Made by a program: the position numbers and the translations under genes. Below are positions 39,134 through 51,174 of a stretch of 64,000 nt of DNA, piece after piece. This DNA is from Acanthacorydalis orientalis (lineage: Eukaryota > Arthropoda > Insecta > Megaloptera > Corydalidae). Numbering within the stretch: position 1 is the stretch's first letter; each line of letters opens with the position of its first letter. The stretch lies in NCBI GenBank assembly GCA_034766995.1, contig CM068315.1, positions 13,111,510-13,175,509 on the forward strand. The letters run 5' to 3'. The notes under the pieces are model-generated. The model was not told where the DNA came from and did not search any database. It worked only from the letters and a program-made list of their open reading frames with translations.

Positions 39134-39330
39134 ATATCTATCTATATCTATATATCTATCTGCCTATTTATCTATCTGTCTATATCTATCTATCTATCTA
39201 TCTATATCTGTATCTATCTATCTATCTATATTTATCTATCTATATCTCTCTATTTTTCTATATCTATCTATTTATCTATATCTATAGCTATCTACATCGA
39301 TATGTTTATCTATATATCTATTTATATCTA
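39068..39330. repeat. (TATC)n / (TA)n compound microsatellite
   Basis: About 260 bases of TCTA/TATC units around a (TA)n core. It translates as Leu-Ser-Ile-Tyr repeats that are not genes. Confidence 0.95.
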
Positions 39331-39429
39331 ATAGGAAGTTGCATTGAAAGCCGCTGTTCACGTGTAGATGGTTCTAAGTGCGTATGCTGTGGGCAGTGAC
39401 TGATGTCTCTTAAGTCATTTTGAAGTGTG

Positions 39430-40264
39430 AACATTTCCCAATAAAATTTAGTCATCAGACGCCATCCTTTATTAACAAAAGTGTTTTTCTATAACCGAAT
39501 TAGAATGGAATGCGATAAGCTACACTATTTTGATTTGAAAAAAGTGCAGCTGTAGCTCATCGATTGCTCGAGAAAACTGATGGTGAATCTGCTCCATTGG
39601 AAACAGTATGTAGAGATTAGTTTCGACGATTCAAAAGTAGTGATTATGACGTTCACGACATACAACGGCTAGGTCAATTGATAAACTTTGAAGATGAATA
39701 ACTGCAAGCTCTAGTAGAAGAAAACCCTACTCAAACACTCAGAGAATTGTCTCAAAAGCTCGAAATCGCTAAATCAACCATTTCACGATGTTTACAAGGC
39801 ATGAGGAAGATCCAGAAAGAAGGGAGATGGCTACCACATGAATTGACTGAAAATGCCATTGTTAATCATTTAAACATCTCGATTCCTTTGCTTGCAAGGC
39901 ATAAAAAAAGAGTTTCTTGTGATGAATCGTGACCGGCGATGAAAAATGGATTTATTTTGTAAACCCGAAACGCAAGAAATCATGAGTAGATCCTGACCAA
40001 CCATCAACATCAAGGTTCTCTCGCACCCAGTGTATTCTTCGGACCTACCCTCAAGCGATTAACATCTGTTCCGATCGATGAAACACGCTTTGGAGGATAC
40101 ACATTTCCATAACTATGGAGAAGTCAAAAATTGGGTTACTGAATGGATTGGCTCAAAGGACAGACTATTCTTTCGTCACGGAATTCAACTTCTGCCAGAA
40201 AAGTGGAAAACAGTCCTAGCTTCCAAGACAAATACTTTGATTAATATATTCAAAAATTTTGTTA
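39430..40264 (+). mobile_element. Decayed mariner transposon with a central deletion
   Basis: Plus-strand pieces of a mariner transposase are readable across stops and frameshifts: NFEDE-LQALVEENPTQTL, ELSQKLEIAKSTISRCLQGM (helix-turn-helix), GRWLPHELTENAIVNHL, a GDEKWIYFVNPKRKKSWV-like stretch in another frame, then YSSDLPSSD and HNYGEVKNWVTEWIGSKDRL with IQLLPEKWK at the end. About 130 codons between KKSW and YS-D, including the second catalytic Asp, are missing. I could not find matching terminal repeats, so the ends are approximate. Confidence 0.75.
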
Positions 40265-40510
40265 TTGAAATGTTAATTGAGATAAAAATGTTTAATATAT
40301 CGTTATTGATTGCTTCTGATTGTTCTTTATGCGCATTTCGAAGACAATGCCATATCATTCTGCGAACAAAAAGTTATAGATGCAATCAAAATCTGTATAA
40401 CAATAACTAAAACTTACCAACCATCACTTAATGAATTGTAATGAGGAACATTTGTGATTTTTAAGGTGACTGAAAAATTCGTTCGTGAAAGTGAATTAAG
40501 GCACAGTGTA
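40265..40510. repeat. Foldback-family element
   Basis: The left arm in minus orientation (TATGCGCATTTCGAAGACAA) is followed by the right arm end (AAATTCGTTCGTGAAAGTGA with AAGGCACAGTG after it). It directly abuts the mariner relic. Confidence 0.45.
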
Positions 40511-40559
40511 TTGTAACTCGAATAATTTCTCAAACATTATATAAATATTTTTTTAAGTA

Positions 40560-40692
40560 ATAACGGGGCTCTGCCCGCTACTCGCTACGCTCGTCAAAAC
40601 ACGAAGGATTCCGCTCCCGCTCGCTTAGTTCGTACCTCCGTCTTCGATTTGACTTTCGCTTCACTTGTATTGCATATATTCGCTCAATATCG

Positions 40693-40695
<3 letters not shown>
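40560..40695. other. GC-richer patch with CGCTACGCTCG-type motif
   Basis: It begins GGGGCTCTGCCCGCTACTCG, in which GGGC-TCT-GCCC can pair, and continues with several CTCGCT/CGCTC units before running into (TA)n at 40696-40736. The composition differs sharply from the flanks, suggesting a transposon or SINE-like fragment of unknown family. Confidence 0.4.
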
Positions 40696-40740
<45 letters not shown>

Positions 40741-42194
40741 CTAAATAATCATTCTCGCTTGAATGCTTGTGTTCCTCTTCTAACTGTATTGCGACGTTGT
40801 TGTTTTATAAAGTCGCACATTTCATTGCAGTTGGAATACCATTATCATAATTTTTTTTGTAATTTCGGGTGTCACCGTTAATAATAATTTAACATAAAAT
40901 TTATATCATTTTTTTTTAAAATTTTTGTATATTTTTCAAATTTTATTTTTGATTTTTTTTATATATATAGATAGATAAGAAAAATATTAATATACTAAAA
41001 ATAGAATTTAAAAAAAAATTAATTCAATTCAATTTTATTCTCTATTGAATGGATTTTGGATATAGAAAATGTGATATTCAAAGTTTCGCAAATATTTTCT
41101 TAGCTGCAACAATAACACTTCAAAGAAAGTGATAAGTAAACTCTTAAAAGATGTGTCAGGGAAGGGGAAACTTATTTCACTGTATTTACTTGCAAGTATT
41201 TTTATACATTCATCGTTCTGATAGTTAAATTTACTTAACGGTCTATGTGGTACGTTCGATTTTTTGATTAAAATATTTAATAAAGTAAGTTTTTCGCTTT
41301 CGATGTTTAAATGAAAATGATAAATGATTCAAACTCTGCTCTAAAGTTAAAATAAAAGAACGAAGGGGTATTTTTTTCATGAATTAGTGTATTGTTTATC
41401 TGAAATTAATATATTTGTTATTTATGTGTTTCATATGAGTGCAATTTTTGATACTGGTTTAAATCTGATAAATAATATAATCAATTTCTAAATTAGTGTT
41501 AAAACAATATTTGTTATTTATTTCAAAAATGAATTCTTTTTCAGCTCTCAAAAAATATTGAAAAGAAGATATTTTAACAATTATATAATTTTTCAAATAT
41601 ATAAGGAAGTATATTATTCCAAAATATGTACAAAAAATGAACAAATATTCAAAAACATAAAAAATAAGGTGAAAAAGTATTTTTTTCAAAAATAGCAGGA
41701 TTCAAACAATTAATAAATAAGTTATAGAAATAACTCGAACTATTCAGTTAAAAAATAATAATTTAATAATGTTTTCTAAGATAATATATGGTTTGGTCTG
41801 AACTGTTTTTCCTAGTTGTTTGGTAGTTTTAATTGGCAATGGATGACTGCCGTTTTGGTGATAAATCTCCACCGTTTCCAGGATTCAGGAACTTTTTTTA
41901 CGTTATATGCGTTTATCGTGTCGAAGGATCACGTTCGTACCCTCTTAGAAATTTCCACTGCACATAATATACAGCTTTCATCTCAGATAACCGCAAAACA
42001 CGAGGCTTTTTGTGGTACGGTCGACATTTTAGTAAGGTGTATCATTAGAGTTGTGTACAAACATCGGTAAAAACTATTTAAAAAACGTCACGATTTTGCA
42101 GTCAACTATTGCTTTATGACATTTTAATTATTTGTTCCAAATGATGAGAATTACAAAAAGAAGTCTGAAATTTTAGTATTTACTTATAAAATAA
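40696..42194. other. AT-rich spacer
   Basis: It starts with (TA)n and contains an 84-codon frame at 41816-42070 without recognisable similarity. No gene is supported. Confidence 0.55.
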
Positions 42195-42207
42195 TGTATA
42201 TATATAT

Positions 42208-42269
<62 letters not shown>
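42195..42269. repeat. (TA)n microsatellite
   Basis: About 75 bases of alternating AT with one CAAAT break. Confidence 0.95.
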
Positions 42270-42272
<3 letters not shown>

Positions 42273-42419
42273 TAAAAAATATATTACTTGAGGACGAGGT
42301 TTGTGTAGTAATTAGAAATTTTAAATGAAAATATATTAACTTTTATTAATTCATAGTTTTCAAACAGTAAACTACAAAAAACATCAAAATATAGAAACAT
42401 TTGAAGATTTTTTGTACCA

Positions 42420-42950
42420 TTATTGATCAAGCTAAGATACACATATAGTTTTCTTATTAAAAAAAACTATATAAAAACCGCAATTATTTTCCTACTAACT
42501 TAATAGAAAATAAAAAAAATCAGAGAGAAGATTATAACAACAAATACAAAGATAAAACTAAAAATATTACCATGAATATTTAGTTCTACATAAATTAATT
42601 TTTATTTGCTCCACAAACCGCAAAAAATATTGAACAAATAATTATTGATCAAGCTAAGATACATATATAGCTTTCTTATTAAAAAAAACTATATAGAAAC
42701 CGTAATTTTTTTCCTACCAACCTAATAAAAAAAAAATCAGAGAGAAGATTATAACAACAAATACAAAGATAAAACTAAAAATATTAACTTCAATATTTAG
42801 TTCTACATAAATTAATTTTTCATTCACTCCACAAACTGCAAAAAATATTGAATAAATAATTATTGATAAAGCTAAGATACACATATAGCTTTTGTAATTA
42901 AAAAAAATATATAAAAACCGCAATTATTTTCCTACCAACCTAATAAAATG
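42420..42950. repeat. Tandem repeat, about 220-bp period, each unit carrying a mariner end
   Basis: The landmark ATTGATCAAGCTAAGATAC recurs at 42422, 42644 and (with a change) 42862. Each is followed by AACCGCAATTATTTTCCTAC and CAACCTAATA or close variants. That sequence is the terminal repeat of the MITEs at 57.5 and 60.1 kb. The array has about 2.4 copies and stays in one orientation. Confidence 0.75.
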
Positions 42951-43346
42951 ATAGGTTATAGTGAAGATTCTGTAAGAGTGAAAGTGAAATTTTTTAATCA
43001 ATTTAACAATGAAAAAGTATAGAATGTAACTATGTAGAAATAAATTCGATATGAGGGCAAAAATGTGTTTTTTATAAGTATGTGATATCGAAAATTTCGA
43101 ATCGAATTAATGTAAAATTCGTCGTCTCTTACATTGTTACATTTTGATTAGATACAGGCATCATTCACGCGACTTCCTCGCACCGAAATTCGATATTGAA
43201 ATATAGATTGTATATTGAGATGCTGGAAAGAATTCGAAAGTAATGAAGAGCAGTACGTTATTAAGGAATAGCGATCAAAATACGTACATATTTTTTTCGC
43301 TCGAGATTTTTTACGAGGATCCTGTCAACGTTACATTTTTCAACTA

Positions 43347-43619
43347 ATGGCGCGACACCGCCGCTGTTCTTTTCTCTTCGCGTGCGCGCTTATCGCACGA
43401 CTGGGAAACTTCTTCAAGAACAATATTTCTCTATTCGCTGTTTTATACGTCCTGATTGAATACATCTATCTATGTATGAAAATTCTGTTTTCGATTCGTA
43501 ATCCGGGGAATTCAATTTCATATCAGGTTTTCTATAAAGATTTACCGATTATACACATACACACAGTCGGATATAAAGTTCTGTTTAAAAAGTTTCCAGA
43601 CAGGTTAAATAAAATATAG
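43347..43619 (+). CDS. Possible small ORF with hydrophobic N-terminus, unknown
   Basis: An ATG at 43347 opens 90 codons beginning MARHRRCSFLFACALIARLG and continuing with a second hydrophobic stretch. The first 80 bases are GC-richer than the surroundings. No family is recognised and no splice or promoter evidence supports it; it may be chance or part of a conserved non-coding region. Confidence 0.18.
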   Translation: MARHRRCSFLFACALIARLGNFFKNNISLFAVLYVLIEYIYLCMKILFSIRNPGNSISYQVFYKDLPIIHIHTVGYKVLFKKFPDRLNKI

Positions 43620-43859
43620 AAATTGAAATGTATATTTTTATTGGATACGTTTTCTTTTAAAGTAATCTTCTTTAACAAAAAATATCTCTATCAGCGTTTT
43701 TTCTCACTCTTAGAAACACTCGTGTAATCATCAAAGTCAACGCAGTTAGAAATTTTTGCGTTTTTCTTTAACTTCTTCATGTGGACAACACTTGAAAAAA
43801 GTCTTGCTTGTATGAACGAGTTAAGGAAAATGGTCTTATTTTGTAGATCGTTAAGACAA

Positions 43860-43862
<3 letters not shown>

Positions 43863-43902
<40 letters not shown>
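43863..43902. repeat. (TA)n microsatellite at the mariner insertion site
   Basis: Forty bases of alternating AT; the mariner at 43903 is inserted at a TA within it. Confidence 0.9.
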
Positions 43903-43903
<1 letters not shown>

Positions 43904-45152
43904 GAGAGGAGGTCCCAGAGATTGAGGAAACAAGGCAAAGAAAAGTGTGATTGAGCTACTTTTTTTTATTTATCAATATATTTCCTCTCAATGTACTGCT
44001 CAAGGCCTTCAAAAATATTCTTTTGGTTTGCTTGAAAAATGCTTTAAAATAGCCAACTTCATTTATCACCTTGAAATTTTTTATTCCTCAAGTCTTTCTT
44101 CAGATTTAGGAATAAAAAGTAATCACTCGGAGTCAGTTCTGGACTATATGGTGGATGGCTGCGTTTATTCGAAGCCACACTCAGTCATAGCAGCCACCGC
44201 AATCTGTTTTCGCTGTACTACATCATTGTCTTGCAAAAGAACACCTTTTGACCATTTTCCATATGTTTTTTCTTTAATGGCTTCTAGAAGTCGATGAATA
44301 CTCAACGGGTACTTCTCTCTACTGACACCTTTTTCTTTGTATTCAATTAAGAGAATGCATTCTGCATCCCAAAATACAATCGCCATCATTTTTCCCCTTG
44401 ACTGCGACAATTTGAATTTCTTGAGTGGGGATGCTCTGTTTTTCTGCCACTGCATGGAGTATTTTTTGCTCTCAAATTGATAGTGATGAACTCAAGTCTC
44501 ATTTCCAGTAACAATTCTGTCTAAAATTGCACAAAAATCGTCGCCACACAGCTCCAAAAACTACCGCCTGCCCGCAGTTCGTTGCCTCTTTTGTACCGGA
44601 GTAAGCATTTCTTGCTACCACCTTACACTCACCTTAGTCATGCCAAGATGATCATGTCAGATTCTGAGAATGGTAGTATCGTATACTCCAGTCATTTTTA
44701 TGAGTTATTTCTTCTTCAGTCAATCATTTTCCGATACAAGATTTTCAACTTTTTCGATAATGTCTGAGGTGTTTGTCTCGATCGGGCGTCCAGAGACATA
44801 ATCATCTTCTAACTATTCTCTTCCTTACTTGAAAAGAGAATGCCACTTATAAATCATGCTATTTCCTGGTGAACGATTCTCGTAAAAGGCAGATATCTCT
44901 TCCATGATAACTTTTAGAGATTTTCCTTTCCTTAGTAAGGAATTTAACAACAGCGCGTATTTCAATTTTCTCCAAGATTTCGTAGTTACTCCGAGTTGAG
45001 TTCTTTTGGCGACAGCGTAATGAGTGTTGATGACAGCACAATAGTACTTCTCTTTTATACTAATTAAGAGTTCTCTGTTCGACCGTAACTACTGAGAAAT
45101 AGCTCCAACTCCTCTTTCCCATCTTTTCATGAACTTTTTGGACCTCCCCTTG
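43903..45152 (-). mobile_element. Near full-length but dead mariner transposon
   Basis: About 1250 bp, close to the usual 1.3 kb. The ends read, from TA inwards, CGAGAGGAGGTCC at the left and, reversed, CAAGGGGAGGTCC at the right, with TA on each side. The minus-strand transposase is recognisable in pieces: an N-terminal YEILEKIEIRAVVKFLTK, a GMTKV then LTPVQKRQRT stretch across shifts, RIVTGNET in another frame, MQWQKNRASPLKKFKLSQSR, then MAIVFWDAECILLIEYKEKG and SKGVLLQDNDVVQRK. Many stops and frameshifts disrupt it. Confidence 0.8.
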
Positions 45153-45393
45153 TATATACCTATATATATATATACATACATACACACATATATAAAGATA
45201 TGATTATTTGTTAAAAAAATAAAAACGTCAAGAAAAATAAATTAGAATAAAAAAGTTCATTACTGTTTAATTAAAGTTGATGAGAACTTTCCTGTCTCAT
45301 AAATAATTTACTGTGTATTGAAAAATGTAGAAACACCTTTTCCAAGAATTGTTTTTTTTTTAAAAAAAATACAAACACCGAAAAAAATATTCA

Positions 45394-46363
45394 TAGCGAA
45401 CAAAAACGAGATCACGTGTTTTAGCACTCGGCACGTTCTCTTAAAAATAAAATGTATTTTATTTAAGAAAAATCACGGATGATTGATCGCAGTGTGAGTA
45501 GAGAAGCTGGCTGTTTGTTTAATTTTTTTTTGAGTTTACTCTAACACGAATGAATAATATGCATGAAAATCTGTCCAGCTGTTCGCGAATTAGATGGGAA
45601 AAAGCAGACTCGTCGACACATTCTGTATGCCCGGAGGTAACGTATTGATAACATAAACAAACATAACAACAGTGTTGTGTGTCACTGTTGTACGTAATTA
45701 AAATTAAATTCTATTTAATTTTTTATTTATTAACGGTATAAATAAAAACATTTAACATTATAATTAGAAAACATAGCAATTAGAGTTCAATGACTTTTTT
45801 TATAAAGATATATGAAGTGCTGTATGTAAAATTATTTCGTGTATTTCAATTCTCAAAGGTTTTCGTGTTGACCATCCTTGATGTATAAAGATTAGAACAA
45901 CTTTTATTACTATAAAAACATGGAATAAATTACAATTAAATAAACAGAATAATTTAGAGTAAAAATTTGTGTCAGGAAACTTATCAGATAATCAAAAAAA
46001 GTTAGTGTTGTTCTCAGTAATGAACATAAGTATTAATAAAAAAACATAAACATATTTTATTAATTAAAATTGTTTATTTTTACATTCGAAAATCATTTCA
46101 TAACTTTCTGTATGCCATTTTTGTTAAAAAATCCTTTTCTTTTACATAAAGAAGATTTGATCATTACCTCTTAAAGGTTTACTTTTTTGGTTTCAGAAAT
46201 TTTTATTATCCAATTGTTTAAGTTTCAAAAAATGTTTATTCTTTGATGAAATGTCTATAAAATATAAATGATGAGTTAGTATTCTTCATTCTAAGGATCC
46301 AACTCTTCAATATGAAGAGAACGTGTCGAGCCCTAGAACACGTGATCTTGTTTTTGTTCGCTG
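45394..46363. mobile_element. 970-bp element with 48-bp inverted ends, family unknown
   Basis: The left end from 45395 reads AGCGAACAAAAACGAGATCA, then CGTGTTTTAGCACTCGG, CACGTTCTCTT. The reverse complement of 46362 down to about 46315 matches it at roughly 43 of 48 positions. The interior has no ORF related to a transposase. I could not find a target duplication, so borders may be off by a few bases. The AGCGAAC start is compatible with several cut-and-paste groups. Confidence 0.65.
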
Positions 46364-46422
46364 CTGTACAATAAGAAGTCTCGTGTTGTCTTGTAGGAAT
46401 ATTACTTCTTTGTCTTAAACTA

Positions 46423-47247
46423 CAAGGGTTGTTTGATCAGTATGGCAAATTTTTAATGTGTGGCGCCACCATTCATTTGATAACGCCACGGATATCAAGT
46501 GTTACTTTTCAAATTAGTATAGGCGAAATTTCAGCTAGAAGCGACGCATTGTCCTTTTTCTACAGATTTTTAAAGCAAGCATTGTAGTAGTTGCCGCAAA
46601 AATGCAAAAAAAACGAGCAAACCTTTTTTCATCGATTTATCACCCTGTATAAAACATGGATTCACCACTATACACCTGAGTCGAAGCAGCAGTTAAAGCA
46701 GTGGATAACGACTAGTGAAAGTGCACCGAAAAAGACGAAGACGCTTTTGCCAAAGGGACGGTGATAGCCACTGCTTTTTAGGGTTCCCAAGGAATCATCC
46801 TTATCGACTATTTAACGAAGGGAAAACGATAACAGAAGCCTATTATACAACATTATTGGATCGTTTGAAAGAAGAGCTGAAAGAAAAACGGCTAAGATTG
46901 GCGCATGAAAAAGTGCTCTTTCATCAGGACAACGCGTCATTCCACAAATCGACCGTCTTGTTGGCAAAATTACACGAATTAGACTTCGAATTGATTCCTC
47001 ATCTATCCTATTCTCTGAAATTGGCCCCTTGCGTCTTCTTTCTCTTCCCAAACTTACAAATTTGTTTATGTGAGAAGAAATTATCGTCAAATGAGGATGT
47101 CTTTGCCGCCATCAATGCATATTTTGCAGACTCGCTGGATCAAGTGTATAGCCCTCAATGGAGACTATGTTGAGAAATAAAATCGATATTTTCCAAAAAA
47201 CGCTGTTTAACTTGTTTTCCTTTACCATACTTATCAAACGACCCTCA
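46423..47247 (+). mobile_element. Mariner copy 1, N-terminally deleted
   Basis: Terminal repeats about 28 bp: left CAAGGGTTGTTTGATCAGTA, right (reversed) TGAGGGTCGTTTGATAAGTA, each flanked by TA (46421-46422, 47248-47249). The sequence goes from the 5' UTR almost directly to the catalytic domain, with the helix-turn-helix part missing. Readable are EGKTITEAYYTTLLDRLKEE, VLFHQDNASFHK and LKLAPCVFFLFPNLQ; the SPDLAP box reads SLKLAP, so the last catalytic Asp is lost. The first third is disrupted by stops and frameshifts. Confidence 0.82.
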
Positions 47248-47269
47248 TAGTACTGATTATCAAAATATA

Positions 47270-47480
47270 GTTGACAATGTGGCTTAATTCACTTTCGTAA
47301 ATGAATTCTTATTCATTCCACAAACAATAAACAATTCTGGTTATCTTCAGAGACAAGATATAGACAAAAGTTTTTTCTGTAACTTGGCTCTTTGAAGATG
47401 ATAGAATCGTCATAGAAATAATGCATATAAGCAACAATAAAAATGATTTATTGAATATTTTTATAACTACAAGAAACAGA
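47270..47480. repeat. Foldback-family element
   Basis: The left arm begins AATGTGGCTTAATTCACTTT and continues ATTCATTCCACAAACAATAA. The right arm has GAAGATGATAGAATCGTC, AAGCAACAATAAAAATGA and TTATTGAATATTTT. It starts about 20 bases after mariner copy 1. Confidence 0.5.
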
Positions 47481-49490
47481 GTGAATCTACAAATTTCCAT
47501 AGAGACTCTTCTACTTGGAATGAGTTCTATTCTTGCAAATTAAATCGAATATTTTTACCAGTAAAAGCGTTTAAAAATGTAATAAAAATCAAAAGGGAAA
47601 AAAATTATCAAAGAATAGGAATTTATCAGTAAATATAAAATAATAATCAGTCTCATAAAATTAATTAGTTAATTATAAGAAGCGAGCGAAGTAATTGCTT
47701 AGTTTTTCATAAAGGTTCTTAAAGGTTTGAACATATATACTTCCAGTTATAATAATTATAATTATATTATTATGTTTCTTGTCCTTCAGGCCATTACTCT
47801 TTCTTTTGTTTCTCCATTATCAGTTTCGTTTTTTGATATATTCAGTTCGACACTAATAAGGATCAAAAACATAAATTCAAATTTAGGTACACAGGAACGA
47901 AACCAATTGAAAAAAAAATATAATTATATTTTTAGATGCTTTAGAAATGAATTTACATTTATAGCTACGATCGAATAACGATAGATTGATAATCGGTATT
48001 TTATGATTTCAATATGGGAACAAATAGTATTCATTAACTCGACATGCATCAATCGATTGAGCATCGTATGTCCTTTCGATACATGTCATTGTAAAGGACT
48101 AATATTTCATTCATAGAAATGTTGTTTGAAGTTTATTGACACCAAAACTGCAGAGATTATTTGTTTATCAAATACTTCAAAAATATGAATCTAAGTTTTT
48201 TAATGAGAAAATAAACCGCTAATATTTTATTTCTTTCACTGTATACTTTTTGTATAATTTTTTCGCTGGTATTTAAATAGCTTTAGAAATAATAAATCTT
48301 AAATTGATTAAATAACTTCTTGCCACACAAATAAAAATAAGTGCCGTATAAATTTATCCGAGAGTTTTAAAATAAGTGCCGTATTTCAGTTATCTGAGAG
48401 TTTTAGAAATGAAATTTCTGTTATAAGCACTTCGAAAAGCTGGTCGTGGTTGTCTCTACATAAGTGTTTATATAAATTTCATACAACTGCACTTAATACA
48501 AATACGTTTTATAAAGAGACTGCCCGCCATTATTTCCACGAATTTCCAATTTAATTATTCGTAAAGCGGCATACAATTAACTAGTTGTGTTTTTAACAAG
48601 GTAGTTGTTGTACATGAACTTAACGCTCGAGTCGAGAGTCTTCACTTTTTCATTCGAGCACGCGGCGTATGTATATGAGAGATAATGGCACTGTTGACAT
48701 TATCAACATGTTACAGGCGTTGAAATATCATTTTGCGCCGACGACCCCGTGTTTAATACAACAGAAATTCAGATCTAGCAATTTTTATCCGAAATGCACG
48801 TGTGTCTTCCTCATGAATAAAATTTCAAACAGTCAGTGGTTCACGTACAGGTTATCGATTTAATAAATAATTAGGTTCGATGGGCAATTATCTGATTTAA
48901 TTAATAAATAGATTTACTCGAAGCGACTTTTTATCCATTTTCATCAATTCAGTAATAGAATTAGCGAAATATTTTTTTAAATTCCATATGGCTTTTAATT
49001 AATTTTGTAAAAATATAATTTTAATTTTTGAAATGTTCGAGCTACTCGTAACTTAACTACATTTTTATTTAATTCCTATATATGTATACATAAGGTTCGA
49101 AGAAATTAATTCATTTGTGAAATGTAATTCATATATTTTCATTTTCTTCAATAAGATTTTTTATCAAGAGAAAAGATTAGAAACTTTTCAATAGTTATCT
49201 AATTTATTTCTGAGAGACATTCTTAAAAAAATGTTTAATATACTAGAGAAAATAAACAGACAATTAAAATGATAAAATGTATACGTTTTAAGAATAAAAA
49301 ATAAATAAAACTTTAAAAACATTAAAAAATCATTCATTTTAAATATCTATGAACTTTAAATTCTTAAATGGAATTGTCTGTTATGAAGCTTAGAAAATTT
49401 TTACATTCAAGAAAATATTTTACAGTTCTTATATAAACGAGAGAGCCTGTGACACAAATTTGTGAAAAATCAAACAACATATTTTTTTCA
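47481..49490. other. AT-rich DNA, no gene seen
   Basis: It includes a less AT-rich stretch at 48500-48850 with short ORFs of no recognised family. Nothing else stands out. Confidence 0.5.
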
Positions 49491-49499
49491 TTATTTTCT

Positions 49500-49990
49500 T
49501 TGCCACACAAGACGCATCATGGCAGCGGAAATGAATTCTTGTGAAGAGTAGCAGGGAAAACAAAGAGAGAGTGCACAAGAATTGAGAGGATTAGGGAAAG
49601 CTTGGAGGTACAGGCCATGAAAAATATTTAGAAGGAGAGACAGTCAAGTAGTATGGAGATGCATGCAAGTTAAATGAGGAAAGTAAAGTGAGGAAATGTT
49701 TAGAAGCAAGACATCAAGGAAGAAGAGGAAGAGGGAGAGCAAGAATTATATATGAGGAATACATAGAGCAGCTTGGAAGACGGTGAGGAAGCACCATGTA
49801 GGGGATGAAGAAATTAGCCAGTAGCAGAAATAGATAAAAGAGATGGAACGAGACCGCTCCTATGCTGGAAGACAGATAGAAAAAATTGTGAAAGAAAAAA
49901 AGAAAAAGTTTTCTATGGATGAATTCGGTCAGATCACTGTTACGACTGGATTCGAACGTGAAGTATTCCTCCTGGTAGCTTGATGACAAT
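49500..49990 (+). other. GA-rich stretch, possibly an eroded retroelement tail
   Basis: The plus strand is strongly purine-rich, unlike the rest of the window. Broken frames give ARHQGRRGRGRARIIYEEYI and MERDRSYAGRQIEKIVKEKK, which have the flavour of LINE polyprotein ends, but I cannot name a family. Confidence 0.25.
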
Positions 49991-49999
49991 ACTACTAAT

Positions 50000-50945
50000 T
50001 ATTAAAAGATGAACAAGTGCCACAAGAAGACAAAAATTAAGAATGTAAATGTTGTAAATATCAACAACTAGAATGAATTTGTGTTTAGAACAAGACAGAT
50101 GCACCTAGTCATAGAATGATTGTTCATTTCACCTCATCTGTATTATATAAATTAGTACACTGTTGTATATTATATTTTAAATTCATATTTAAAGTAAGAG
50201 TCAGTGATCTTTCAGTTATAAAAATTAAATACAACTGAGAAGAGCATTACTCTGGAGTAAATATGACACATTTTCTGTTCTGAAACAACGATATAAAGGG
50301 GTTTCTAATAGGAACACAACGTTTTGATCCAATTTACAGGCACAGATATATATTTTTTTAATTTTTAAACAGATTCTTAGAATTGTATTATCAAATTTAA
50401 AATTGATTACGATATGAAGGTTACAAATTTGTTAAAGGATTGATAAAAGAAAATTTCAATACTGTATTTAATTATTTATTTTTGCACTCGTTCTAAACCC
50501 TGGATCGAAATCCTGCGACTATTATGCCAAGAATGTCAAAATATGTCAGGAAAAAATGTCAAGAAGCCCAATTTTAAATCTCAATTATTTGTTTCGATTA
50601 CTAAGTTTAAAATACGTTATTAACATTAACTACTTGTATTTTCTTAGATTTTCCAGAATATATTAGTTATAAGTGTAGAAGTAGTATCTATTTTATTAGT
50701 CTATTTATTATCTTTAAATGACATTAAATATTAAATAATAAAAAAAAACACAAAATAATTTTTTCTGTTATTTATACAGATAACGAAACGTTTAATGTTT
50801 ATGTTTCCATTCAAGATTTTATATTTATGAATTTTATAAAGAGTCCGAATAGTACATAAATATGTTACATTTCATACTGCTCTATAATACATTCATACGT
50901 TACAATTTTTTAATAAAAATAAATAAACGGAAAATTTGCTGGCTG

Positions 50946-50992
<47 letters not shown>

Positions 50993-51129
50993 TTTTATTC
51001 GTATATTAACTCTACGTTTTATGCTTGTTTTATATCTAGTTTTATATGTAACTAGCTCTTATAACTCTATCTTTTGTATGGACTTCTTCGCTTCTACCGA
51101 TATGTTTCTCCGTATATAATTTGTATAAC

Positions 51130-51174
<45 letters not shown>

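Noticed and set aside
38982..39399. ORFs of 101 and 135 codons rich in Leu, Ser, Ile and Tyr
   Set aside because: They are translations of the TATC/TA compound microsatellite.
49930..49985. A GATTCGAAC motif suggesting a tRNA B-box
   Set aside because: No matching A-box at the right distance and no cloverleaf could be drawn. No tRNA or rRNA gene was found in the window.
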